DNA from: Trinickia soli
GTDB taxonomy: Bacteria > Pseudomonadota > Gammaproteobacteria > Burkholderiales > Burkholderiaceae
Length of the DNA: 64,000 bases
Reading direction: 5' to 3'
NCBI RefSeq assembly: GCF_002879855.1
Contig: NZ_PNYB01000003.1
Span: 248,001-312,000 of the forward strand
Shown here: in pieces, positions 54,287 to 63,104 of the stretch
Layout of the letters: each line of letters starts with the position of its first letter
How positions within the stretch are numbered: position 1 is the stretch's first letter
Translations under genes and position numbers: made by a program
The notes under the pieces: generated by a model
Told to the model about the DNA's origin: nothing
Seen by the model: the letters and a program-made list of their open reading frames with translations, nothing else
Database searches by the model: none

Positions 54287-56527
54287 TCAATCGGCGATGC
54301 TGTCGTACCCGTAGTACCCGCCCTTGTAAGAGCCGCCCAGCAGCGGCATGGCCGGTGGCACGTCGGTGAGCAGCACGCCCTTCAGGTTCACGCCGCCCGT
54401 CTCGAGCCGCTTGGCCGTTTCGCTGATCTCGCCGATCGGATGCCGCCCATAGCGCACCACGAGCAGCGTCGTCCCCGCATACTTGCCGATGACCGTCGAA
54501 TCGGTCACGGCAAGCACCGGCGGCGTGTCGATGATGACGAGCTCATAGCGGCGCGATAGCGTCTCGAGCAATTCGCGGAAGCGATCGCTCATCAAGAGCT
54601 CCGAAGGATGCGTCGGCAGCGACCCTTTGGCCAGCAGATCGAGCCCCGGCAGCACCTCGTGCTGTATCGCGGCATCGACATCGGCGCCGCGCAGCACGTC
54701 GGATAGCCCCGGCTGATGCCGCACGCCGAAATGGGAATGCACTTGACCGCGCCGCATATCGCCGTCGATGACGAGCACGCGCTTGCCCGCCGAGGCGACG
54801 AGCGCCGAGAGGTTGACCGACAAGAACGACTTGCCCCCATCCGGGCGCGAACCCGTCAGCATGACGATGTTGTTCGGCGCCTGGTCGAGCGAAAGCTGCA
54901 GCGACGTGCGCAAGCTGCGCACGCCTTCGACGGCGATGTCCTGCGGCGATTGCGCGGCGAGCACGTGCAACCCTTGGCGACGCATCAATACGTTTTGCTG
55001 CAGCCGCAACTGCAAGCCGCTGCGCGGCACGACGGCGAACACGGGCACCCCAAGCGCGCCTTCGATCTCGTCGGCGCGCTCGACGCCGCCGTACAGCGAC
55101 TTCCTCACGAAGGCCGCGATGATGCCGACGAACAGGCCGCCGCCGAAGGCGATGAGAATCACGATGAAACGCTTGGGCCATACGGGCTTGTCGGGAGTCT
55201 GGGCGAAGTCCACGACGCGCACGTTGCCGACTTGCCCCGCCTTGGCTACGCGCAATTGCTGGGCGCTATTGAGCAGGTTCGTATAGAGCTCGGAGTCGAC
55301 GCGAACGTCGCGCAGCAAACGCAGCGCCGTCTGCTCGGTATCGGGCAGCACCGCGACGTCTTTGGACATCATCGCCTGCGCGCCCTGCAATTGCGCGATC
55401 TGAGCGTCGAGCGCCGCGACGGCCGGATGTCTCGCCGTAAAGCGCTGCGAAAGATCGGCACGCTGCCGCTGCAGATCGGCGAGCTTCGTCTTGTTGTCGA
55501 CGATCTGCTGCAGCAACAGCTTGCTTTCTTCGCTCAGATCGACCGTGCCGTGTTTGTTGCGGAACGTGTTGTAGCGCTGCTCGGCCGCATCGAGCTCGCG
55601 GCGCAGCTGCGGCAACTGCTGATCGAGGAACGCGAGTGTATGCTCGGCTTCGGCCAAGCGCCGGTCGACATCCTGCTTGATGAACTGGCGCGCAATACCG
55701 TTGACGACGTCGGCCGTCAGCACCGGATTCGCGCCTTGCAAGCTCAGCGCGATCACGCCCGATTGCAACGCCGTTTCTTTCACGCTCAGTTGCTTCTGCA
55801 ATCGTTCGAGCGTATCGAGCGTCGAGGAACGCGTGAGATCGAAACGCGTGCCGCTACGGCCTGTGAGCCGATCGACGCGCAGGAGAACGGGACCTGCCGC
55901 CGTCGCGGCGGTCACGTCTTCGCCCACCCGGCCGCTCGCGATCGCGATGCCGGCCGGGTCGCTCAGCAGGAACGCCCCGTCCGGGCCTGCCGTCAACGAG
56001 AACGATTTGTCGTAAAACGCGCTCGGCGTCTCGAGGCGCGACACTTCGATCGTCTCATTGCCCCAGGCGAAGCCGGGGAGGTCCATGAGCGGCGGCATCT
56101 TAAAGCCGAACCTGCCCGTCGTCAGAGCCGTCAGAAGATTGCCGACGACGGGCAACGTATGGGGCTGCGCGGCGATATCCAGATGCAGATTGCGCACGGC
56201 CGCCTCGGTCACCAGCCGCGATTTGAGCAACTCGATCTGCGCGGCCGTCGTCGCCTTCGTCTCGAACATGCGGGAAAGCGGCTCGATCTGCTGGCGGGCA
56301 TTGGCCGCGCCATTGTCGGCATTCGCCGTCTCTTCGACCTGGATGATCGCGTCCGCCTTGTAGACCGGCTGCGCAAGAAATGCGTACGCCGAACCGAGCG
56401 CGGTGACAGCTATCGTCACCGTGGCGATCAAACGCCAGTTCGTCACGATCGACTGCAGGTAGTCGGACAAGCGCAGCTCGTCGCCGGGCGTGAAATCCGT
56501 GTAGCGATGCTGGAAGTTCGTAGCCAT
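54287..56527 (-). CDS. Wzc-like polysaccharide co-polymerase and tyrosine autokinase
   Basis: 746 residues, the usual length. Cytosolic start, membrane helix (ATVTIAVTALGSAYAFLAQP), a large periplasmic coiled-coil part (LRRELDAAEQRYNTFRNKHG, LADLQRQRADLSQRF), second helix (RFIVILIAFGGGLFVGIIAA), then the BY-kinase: Walker A TGSRPDGGKSFLS, A' LVIDGDMRRG, Walker B VIIDTPPVLA. The C-terminal tail has a tyrosine cluster (SYKGGYYGYD) for autophosphorylation. It controls chain length and export with the OPX protein. No cognate Wzb phosphatase gene is seen in the window. Confidence 0.93.
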   Translation of the reverse strand: MATNFQHRYTDFTPGDELRLSDYLQSIVTNWRLIATVTIAVTALGSAYAFLAQPVYKADAIIQVEETANADNGAANARQQIEPLSRMFETKATTAAQIELLKSRLVTEAAVRNLHLDIAAQPHTLPVVGNLLTALTTGRFGFKMPPLMDLPGFAWGNETIEVSRLETPSAFYDKSFSLTAGPDGAFLLSDPAGIAIASGRVGEDVTAATAAGPVLLRVDRLTGRSGTRFDLTRSSTLDTLERLQKQLSVKETALQSGVIALSLQGANPVLTADVVNGIARQFIKQDVDRRLAEAEHTLAFLDQQLPQLRRELDAAEQRYNTFRNKHGTVDLSEESKLLLQQIVDNKTKLADLQRQRADLSQRFTARHPAVAALDAQIAQLQGAQAMMSKDVAVLPDTEQTALRLLRDVRVDSELYTNLLNSAQQLRVAKAGQVGNVRVVDFAQTPDKPVWPKRFIVILIAFGGGLFVGIIAAFVRKSLYGGVERADEIEGALGVPVFAVVPRSGLQLRLQQNVLMRRQGLHVLAAQSPQDIAVEGVRSLRTSLQLSLDQAPNNIVMLTGSRPDGGKSFLSVNLSALVASAGKRVLVIDGDMRRGQVHSHFGVRHQPGLSDVLRGADVDAAIQHEVLPGLDLLAKGSLPTHPSELLMSDRFRELLETLSRRYELVIIDTPPVLAVTDSTVIGKYAGTTLLVVRYGRHPIGEISETAKRLETGGVNLKGVLLTDVPPAMPLLGGSYKGGYYGYDSIAD

Positions 56528-56584
56528 ATTGGTCGCTCACATCGAACGCGCGCCGCCGCTTCGTATGGGCGGCGCGCCGGTTGG

Positions 56585-57733
56585 TCACTTCGTCACGATC
56601 GCGGCCGTCAAGCCCGCATTGATCGCCGGCAAGAACAGGTTCAAGACGCGGTTGAATTTCACGAGCGCGCCGTTATCGACGTAGACGACATCCTTCGGCT
56701 GCAGCTCGAACTGGTTCGCGAGCACCATCGACACCGGCGAAGTCGCATCCAGGTGATAGATCTGCGGATTGCTGCCCGTCGAGTCGCGGATCACGAACAA
56801 TTGCTTGGCGTTGGACGTTCCCGGATTGAGGCTGCCCGCCTGCGAGAGCGCGTCGGCAAGCGAGAGCCGGCCGTTGCGCATCGGCATGATGGTGGCCGGC
56901 TTGTTCACTTCGCCCATGACGTAGACGCCGTTTTCCTCGCGCGAGCCGATCCGCACCATGTCGCCGGGCTTGAGCACGATTTCCGACGGGTTGCGCCCCG
57001 CCTTTACGAGATCGGAGAAGCTGATCGGATAGCTGTTGCCCCCGCGCACGAGCGTCACGCGGCTTTGATCCGCCGCCGCCGTGAAGCCGCCCGCGCGCCC
57101 GATCGCTTCGGTCAGCGTCATCGGTATGTCGGTCATCTGCACGGCGCCCGGCTTGCCGACCTCGCCGTCAACGTAAATGTCTTGGGCACGGAACGAGGCG
57201 ACGCGCACCGTGACTTCAGGGTTCTTGAACACCTTGCTGATGCGCGAGACGATCTTGCGCCGGATCTGCTCGGCGCTGTCGCCGGCCACATGGACCGTGC
57301 CCGCGTAAGGGAATTGCACGTTGCCGCCTTCGTCGACGACGAAGCCCGGCGCCGCGTCGTCCGTGCGGTTCGACATCGCCGGCTGCCCGAGCGCGGCGGC
57401 CAGTTCAGGGTGATCCCAGACGGTAATCTGAAGCACGTCTCCGGGGCCGATCCGATAGCCGGTGGGCTTGCCGAACAGCCCCTGAGTCGGACCGGGGATC
57501 GGACGGTGCGCGCTCTGCTCGTTCATCTTCCGAAGCAGCTTCAGGTTGATGTCGGTGATCGGCACCTTCACTCGTGAGGTCGGCTCCGTGCTGTACTCGC
57601 CGCCTGCCTCATCGAGGGTAGGTGGCGTCACCATGCGTTGACCGGGCACGATCGAGCATGCCGGCAATGCGAGGGTTAAAGTAAGCAGTACTAATGATAA
57701 GGCGGTGCTAACGCGCGGGCCCAAGTCAGACAT
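56585..57733 (-). CDS. Wza-like outer-membrane polysaccharide export lipoprotein
   Basis: 382 residues from ATG 57733, with GGAGGTGG upstream. Lipoprotein signal with lipobox TLALPAC. PES and SLBB domains follow: YRIGPGDVLQITVWDHPELA, VVDEGGNVQFPYAGTVHVAG, DIYVDGEVGKPGAVQMTDIP, VYVMGEVNKPATIMPMRNGR. It forms the octameric export channel for the polymer. It lies directly upstream of the Wzc-like gene in the operon. Confidence 0.93.
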   Translation of the reverse strand: MSDLGPRVSTALSLVLLTLTLALPACSIVPGQRMVTPPTLDEAGGEYSTEPTSRVKVPITDINLKLLRKMNEQSAHRPIPGPTQGLFGKPTGYRIGPGDVLQITVWDHPELAAALGQPAMSNRTDDAAPGFVVDEGGNVQFPYAGTVHVAGDSAEQIRRKIVSRISKVFKNPEVTVRVASFRAQDIYVDGEVGKPGAVQMTDIPMTLTEAIGRAGGFTAAADQSRVTLVRGGNSYPISFSDLVKAGRNPSEIVLKPGDMVRIGSREENGVYVMGEVNKPATIMPMRNGRLSLADALSQAGSLNPGTSNAKQLFVIRDSTGSNPQIYHLDATSPVSMVLANQFELQPKDVVYVDNGALVKFNRVLNLFLPAINAGLTAAIVTK

Positions 57734-57858
57734 GGTGCCACCTCCGTGCCGGTTATTCGTGACGTGCGTCGCGCAGGCTCGATCGCGCATCGAGGCGCTG
57801 CCCGACGAACGTCGGTTGCAGTGAGTGCCTCGCAGCACGCGCTGCGCGAACCACTGCG

Positions 57859-59256
57859 CTAATAGGCATTGCTATGGATGAACCCTTTCACGACCGTCGC
57901 CGCAATGATCCGCATGTCGAGGCCGAACGACCAATTGCCAAGGTAATAGAGGTCATGCGCGACACGCCGCTCCATCTTTTCGATGCGGTCGGTTTCGCCG
58001 CGATAGCCGTTGATCTGCGCCCACCCCGTGATGCCGGGCTTGATCCGATATCGATGGATATAGCCGGTGACGATCTTCCGATAGAGATCGTCGTGCTCGA
58101 GCGCATGCGGACGCGGCCCGACCACCGACATATCGCCACGCAGCACATTGAAGAATTGCGGCAGCTCGTCCAGGCTCGTGCGGCGCAGGAACGCGCCGAG
58201 CTTCGTCACGCGCGGGTCGCGCCGCACCGCCTGGTGCAAGACGCCGGCCTCTTCGACATGCATACGCATCGAGCGGAACTTATAGATGGTGAAGACACGG
58301 CCATCCGCACCCTTGCGCCTTTGCTTGAACAGCACCGGGCCCGGCGAAGAAAGCTTCACCGCCACCGCGATCGCGACGAGCAGCGGCGCGAGGCCGATCA
58401 GCGCGCAAGCAGCGAAGATGCGATCGAAGATCTCCTTGGCCATCAGGCCGCCCGGCGACAACGGCGAGGCAACGAGATTGATGGCGGGCACGCCGAGCAA
58501 GTCGATCACTCCGCCGCTTTCGAACAGGGCCAGCGAGCGCACGTCGGGCATGAACCGGATGTTGACGAGATCGTCGCGGAACATGGCAACGACGCGCAGA
58601 ATCGTGCGTTCCTCCGACAGCGGCAGCGCGAGCCAGACTTCATGCAGATCGTCGCGACGCACATGGCGCACGAACGCGTCGAGATCGTAGAAGGGTCGTA
58701 CCGCCGCAGCGGTTTCCGGCAGCGTGACTTTCGATCTCTCCGGATGCGGCACATAGACCGCCGCAACACGAAAACCCGTCGCCGGTGCGGCTTCGATACG
58801 ACGCAAGATTGCATCGCAATGCGGCCCCGCTCCGACGACAGCGACCCGATGCAGATTGATGCCGCCGTGACGCAAGTGCGCGAGCACGGCATAAGCCGCG
58901 AGCCGCGAGCCGATCAGCAGCGCGCCCGACATCGCGCTCCAGTAGACGAACCATAAGCGGGAGACGTAATCGATCTCGCGCAACGAGAACATGGCCATCA
59001 GCGCGCATGCCTGGGCGACGAGCCACGCGAGCGCCACCCGTCCGGACAACATGCGCTTGGCACGACCACGCCACGAGTCGTAGACGCCGAAGGCGGGAAA
59101 CAGCACGAGCACGCAAGCGGCGGTCAGCATGACGAAGGGCGCGACAAATTCATGCCGCTCCCAATCGGCGTAGCGTATCCGCGACGCCAGCGCCGCCGAC
59201 GCGATCACGAGCGCGACGTCGAACACCCGAGCCAATAGGCCTTGAATCTCACGCAT
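57859..59256 (-). CDS. wcaJ: Undecaprenyl-phosphate glucose phosphotransferase (WcaJ-like)
   Basis: 465 residues from ATG 59256, with GGAG nine bases upstream. Four N-terminal membrane helices, a CoA-binding-like middle domain ([20 protein letters not shown]), and the C-terminal bacterial sugar-transferase domain: [62 protein letters not shown] and [17 protein letters not shown]. It begins each repeat unit by placing hexose-1-phosphate (probably glucose) on undecaprenyl phosphate. It lies 40 bp after manC. Confidence 0.92.
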   Translation of the reverse strand: MREIQGLLARVFDVALVIASAALASRIRYADWERHEFVAPFVMLTAACVLVLFPAFGVYDSWRGRAKRMLSGRVALAWLVAQACALMAMFSLREIDYVSRLWFVYWSAMSGALLIGSRLAAYAVLAHLRHGGINLHRVAVVGAGPHCDAILRRIEAAPATGFRVAAVYVPHPERSKVTLPETAAAVRPFYDLDAFVRHVRRDDLHEVWLALPLSEERTILRVVAMFRDDLVNIRFMPDVRSLALFESGGVIDLLGVPAINLVASPLSPGGLMAKEIFDRIFAACALIGLAPLLVAIAVAVKLSSPGPVLFKQRRKGADGRVFTIYKFRSMRMHVEEAGVLHQAVRRDPRVTKLGAFLRRTSLDELPQFFNVLRGDMSVVGPRPHALEHDDLYRKIVTGYIHRYRIKPGITGWAQINGYRGETDRIEKMERRVAHDLYYLGNWSFGLDMRIIAATVVKGFIHSNAY

Positions 59257-59296
59257 CTTCGTTCTCCACACCGAATCGAACCGCCCGCCTCTGACG

Positions 59297-60937
59297 TCAT
59301 GAGCTCGCGCTGTGACTCGGACATCGGCCGTAGTTGTCTTCGAAGCGAACGATGTCGTCCTCGCCGAGATAAGCGCCCGACTGCACTTCGATGATCTCGA
59401 GCGGAACCTTGCCCGGATTGGCAAGCCGGTGCCGCACACCGAGCGGAATGAAGGTCGATTCGTTTTCGCTCAGCAAGAACTCTTCGTCGCCGCGCGTGAC
59501 GAACGCCGTGCCGCGCACGACCACCCAATGTTCGGCGCGGTGGTGATGCATCTGCAGCGACAAACGCGCGCCCGGTGCGACCACGATGCGTTTGACCTGG
59601 AAGCGATCGCCGTGGTCGATCGAGTCGTAAAAGCCCCATGGACGACGCACTTTCCGATGCGTTTCGGCTTCGGGCGCGTGCTCGGCCTTGATACGCGCGA
59701 CGAGCCCCTTCACCCGCTGCACGTTGGCGCGGTCGGCCACCAACACGGCATCCGGCGTCTCCACGACGACCACGTCAGTCGTGCCGACGCAGGCGACCAA
59801 GCGGCTCTCCGCATGAACGAAAGTCGAGGTCGCGCCTTCGAGCACGACGCGCCCGCGCGCGACGTTGCCGTCGCAGTCTTTGCTCAACGCATCCCAGACC
59901 GCATCCCACGAGCCGAGATCGGACCAGCCGGCCTGAAGCGGCACCACGATGCCCGCGCACGGCGCATCGGGGCCGCCCAGGCGCTCCATCACCGCGTAAT
60001 CGATCGAATCGGCCGGTGCGCGCTCGAAGGCGCTCGCCGCCGGGTCGAACCGCTCGCCGTGCGCCGCGCCCTCGGCGACGGCCGCGAGGCAAGCCGCATG
60101 CATCTCGGGCCGCATTTTCCGCAAGGCATCGAGCCAAACCGTTGCGCGCATCACGAAGATGCCGCTATTCCACCAATAGGCGCCGTCGGCGACGTATTGC
60201 ACGGCCAGTTCGGCTGGCGGCTTCTCGACGAAGCGCTCGATGCGGTGCGCGCCGTCGCCGAGCGGCTCGCCGATGCGCACGTAGCCAAATCCCGTATCGG
60301 GGCGCGTGGGCGGCACGCCCAGCGTCGCGATCGCACCCTGCTGCGCGTAACGCGCCGCCAGTTCGATCGCGCGTTGCAGCGCCTTCACGTCGGCGATCGC
60401 GTGGTCCGCAGGCATGACGACGAGAATCGCGTCGCTGCCGTGCTGGCTCGCGAGCACGGCAGCGAGCGTCAGTGCGGGCGCCGTGTCGCGCCGGGCAGGC
60501 TCGACGATGAGGTGCGGCGTCACTCCGCTCGCACGCAATTGCTCATCGATGATGAAGCCATGCTCGGCGCCGCACACGACAAGCGGCGCATCGGCCACAT
60601 CCCAACCTTCGGGAAACCCATCCATGCGGCGCACGGTGGCTTGCAGCAGCGTGTCGCATCCGATCACGTCAATGAGCTGCTTCGGATAGTGCTCGCGCGA
60701 CATCGGCCAGAGGCGCGTGCCCGAGCCGCCTGCAAGCACGACGGGAATCAAGCGCCGGCACGGCACCACTGTCGCACTCGGCACGGCGGCGGCGCCTTCG
60801 CTTTGCACCGGTTGCGAGACGCACACGAGCGGCTCACCGTCTTCGTCCGAGCGCGCTTGCACTGGACGAGCCGGACTAAGCGATGGCGCGCCTCGTCTGG
60901 CCTGCGCGTGCTCGGATTGTCGAAAATCGAACCTCAT
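59297..60937 (-). CDS. manC: Mannose-1-phosphate guanylyltransferase/mannose-6-phosphate isomerase
   Basis: 546 residues with AGGAG ahead of ATG 60937. The nucleotidyltransferase domain starts late, at VVLAGGSGTRLWPMSREHYP (about residue 66), leaving a 60-residue Arg/Pro/Ser-rich extension absent from usual ManC. Further marks: FVEKPP, GYWWNSGIF-like AYWWNSGIFV, and the C-terminal cupin isomerase domain RPWGFYDSIDHGDRFQVKRI, with HHHRAEHWVVVRG. It makes GDP-mannose, the precursor for Gmd. It lies 15 bp after the regulator gene. Confidence 0.95.
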   Translation of the reverse strand: MRFDFRQSEHAQARRGAPSLSPARPVQARSDEDGEPLVCVSQPVQSEGAAAVPSATVVPCRRLIPVVLAGGSGTRLWPMSREHYPKQLIDVIGCDTLLQATVRRMDGFPEGWDVADAPLVVCGAEHGFIIDEQLRASGVTPHLIVEPARRDTAPALTLAAVLASQHGSDAILVVMPADHAIADVKALQRAIELAARYAQQGAIATLGVPPTRPDTGFGYVRIGEPLGDGAHRIERFVEKPPAELAVQYVADGAYWWNSGIFVMRATVWLDALRKMRPEMHAACLAAVAEGAAHGERFDPAASAFERAPADSIDYAVMERLGGPDAPCAGIVVPLQAGWSDLGSWDAVWDALSKDCDGNVARGRVVLEGATSTFVHAESRLVACVGTTDVVVVETPDAVLVADRANVQRVKGLVARIKAEHAPEAETHRKVRRPWGFYDSIDHGDRFQVKRIVVAPGARLSLQMHHHRAEHWVVVRGTAFVTRGDEEFLLSENESTFIPLGVRHRLANPGKVPLEIIEVQSGAYLGEDDIVRFEDNYGRCPSHSASS

Positions 60938-60952
60938 GTCGATGCTCCTCGC

Positions 60953-61951
60953 TCACCCACCCAGCGCACGGCGCCGTTGCATCCGGAACTCGGTCGGCGA
61001 AACCATCATCCGTTTGCGGAAGATCTTCGCCAACCGATCGCCGTTGCCCATACCGCTTCGTCGCGCAATCTTGTCGACGGGAAGCTCCGAATCGACGAGC
61101 AGACTGCACGTAATCGCCAGGCGCGCCTGAAGCAGGTAATCGGACGGCGTCATCCTCAGCTCGAGCTTGAAGCGCCGCAAGAAGTTGCGCTCGCTCATCG
61201 CGACCACTTGAGCGGCGTCGGCAATCGAGATCGGCCGCTCGCAGTTCTCCTGCAGCCAGCGCGCGGCTATGCGAATCTTCTCGCCGGCGGTGGCCGCACC
61301 GCCATCGCTGAGCAGCGGCACAAAGCGCGCGCTCGAGCCTGGCACCAGACGTTCTGCGATGGCACGCGCGACGTCGAGCCCAAGGTCGCGCTTGACCATC
61401 GACAGCGCGCCCTTCATCGGCTCGAAGCGCTCGTCCGCTTCCGCCGATTTTTCATCGCAACCGACCTGGCGCAGGCAGGAGCTGAACTGATAAGCTTTCT
61501 CGCTTGCGCCGATGCCGGCCGCCTCGAGCAGCAAGCTGCCCTCTCCGATCGAACGAATATTGGATGTCTTCGTGTGCACGCGACGCAGCCACCCGATCAG
61601 GCGCTCGTCGCTTGCGGCAGCGCGCGCCCCCTTGCCGCCGGCGATGAACAGCGCGTCGAAGCCCGTGTAATGACGCGCGTCGAGACCATCGGTCCACACA
61701 CGCACCATCGATGCGCAGCGCACGTTGCCGCCGTCGGCGGACAAGAACGAAATGTCGTACGTTTGTGCGCGATCGGCGCCTGCGGAAGCGAGTTCGTTGG
61801 CCATGTGGAAGACCTCGGCAACGAGGCCCGCCCCGAGCAGCGAAAATCCTTCGTACAGCACGATCGCAATCCGGCGCGTGGCAGTTGGGGCGTTTTGCGC
61901 CCGAGCGCGCCACCATCCGGCCAGTGCGGGTTGGGTACTCGCGTATGGCAT
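60953..61951 (-). CDS. GlxA-type AraC-family transcriptional regulator
   Basis: 332 residues from ATG 61951 (MPYASTQPALAGWW), with GAGGGAAA upstream; ATGs at 61981 and 62008 are alternatives. N-terminal DJ-1/PfpI-like domain (RRIAIVLYEGFSLLGAGLVA, FDALFIAGGKGARAAASDER) and C-terminal double HTH of AraC type (ISIADAAQVVAMSERNFLRR, LPVDKIARRSGMGNGDRLAK). As the first gene of the exopolysaccharide operon it probably controls it. An 18-bp palindrome lies 200 bp upstream. Confidence 0.88.
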   Translation of the reverse strand: MPYASTQPALAGWWRARAQNAPTATRRIAIVLYEGFSLLGAGLVAEVFHMANELASAGADRAQTYDISFLSADGGNVRCASMVRVWTDGLDARHYTGFDALFIAGGKGARAAASDERLIGWLRRVHTKTSNIRSIGEGSLLLEAAGIGASEKAYQFSSCLRQVGCDEKSAEADERFEPMKGALSMVKRDLGLDVARAIAERLVPGSSARFVPLLSDGGAATAGEKIRIAARWLQENCERPISIADAAQVVAMSERNFLRRFKLELRMTPSDYLLQARLAITCSLLVDSELPVDKIARRSGMGNGDRLAKIFRKRMMVSPTEFRMQRRRALGG

Positions 61952-63104
61952 CGCATTTCCCTCACAAATCATTGCCGGCATGACGATTCCGGTCGTATTG
62001 CAGTGCATCGTAGGTAGCGCCGATCACTGCACGTGTGCCGTGACGTAATTCGGCGACATATTGTCGGAATGCTTCTGGCAGATACCGCCCCATTCGTTGA
62101 CCGATGTTGACGGGCCGTCTCCCATGTCTAGGCAAATCGGACAAAACATCATGAAAGCCATGGCTTTCACCCATCGTTTAGCGTAAAAGCGCCAGGCCGC
62201 GCGGGCAAAAGCCATGCCGAGTGCAATAGCGGCTGGCCGCCCTCTCCGGTTCCCCCGGGCGAGTCATATGTGCTGCCGATTGGTGTGATGCGTGCAAGTG
62301 TCTTCGAACGAACCGATCGTAACGACCGCTCACCGGCGCGGCGCGCCGCGCCGCGGCCTCGCCGTCGAAGTCACCCCGGAAAGCCCGAACGCACATCGAA
62401 ACGATACGTGCTGCGTCGGTATTGTTGTGTTGTGGAACCCACGTTGAAAGCCAAACACAGACAAATATTTGGCGGATTGGGACGGCACCTCGTTTCCCAT
62501 TTCGCCATTCCTATTAGAAAATTCGATAGAAAATATTGCACTCGTTGTTTCACACGTGATTCATTTTCGACGCTTGAAATGGTTCAATCGCCGCTTAAAT
62601 TTATTTGAAAAATCTCGTAAATCGGCTTTTCATCGGATGGTCATTCGAAAGCGCGCGATTCGTCATGCACGGCGCCAATCGCCGCTCGCGGCGGCGCAAC
62701 ATCCGAGTCGACCGATCTTCCTGACCCCACTATCGGCGCACGAGGCGATCGTAAAAATCCGCCACGGGTGTGCGCAAATCCACTAAATCGAATGCTCCTA
62801 AAAATGCCACAAAGCTTGTAACCTTTCGCCCTGCGATTCGTGTGAAATCAGGGTTTCGTCAGACGTGATGCGTTGGCGAAGAGCCCTATTCTTCATTCGA
62901 TTCTTCGACCGTTCGTTCGGCGCTCAACGCTGCGCGGACTTCTCGCGGCTCGACCGCCTGGCCGGCATGCACCCGCCTGCGGCTTCGGCGCGCGCCTCTC
63001 TCGTTCATGTCGCTTCGGCGGCCCCACGCGCATCGCTTCGCCGATGTGCGGCGCCCTTCCTTTGCCTGTTCAAAGCGCCGGCGCATTGAATACGACCACG
63101 ATCG
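61952..63104. other. Long gene-free region upstream of the exopolysaccharide regulator, with an A+T-rich core
   Basis: 1,153 bp. Short open frames (for example 62270-62608 and 62469-62786, plus) lack ribosome sites and family resemblance. Contents: the palindrome at 62152-62169, a G+C-only palindrome GGCGCGGCGCGCCGCGCC at 62335-62352, and a markedly A+T-rich tract from about 62400 to 62870 (with runs such as TTAAATTTATTTGAAAAA). It must hold the promoters of the divergent regulator operon and of the lipoprotein gene. The tract would suit binding by H-NS-like or nucleoid proteins. Confidence 0.6.
62152..62169. promoter_or_regulatory. 18-bp perfect palindrome upstream of the exopolysaccharide regulator
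   Basis: TGAAAGCCATGGCTTTCA is a perfect inverted repeat with no spacer, about 200 bp before the regulator start. It may be an operator of the regulator or of another factor acting on the exopolysaccharide operon. Confidence 0.55.

Noticed and set aside
54716..57577. 953-residue plus-strand open frame
   Set aside because: Antisense of the Wzc-like and Wza-like genes; length comes from high G+C codon bias, no recognisable domain.
59312..62017. 901-residue plus-strand open frame
   Set aside because: Antisense of wcaJ/manC/regulator; low-complexity Arg/His-rich product.
62270..62786. Open frames in the A+T-rich tract
   Set aside because: No ribosome sites, no family resemblance, and mixed codon use; treated as non-coding.
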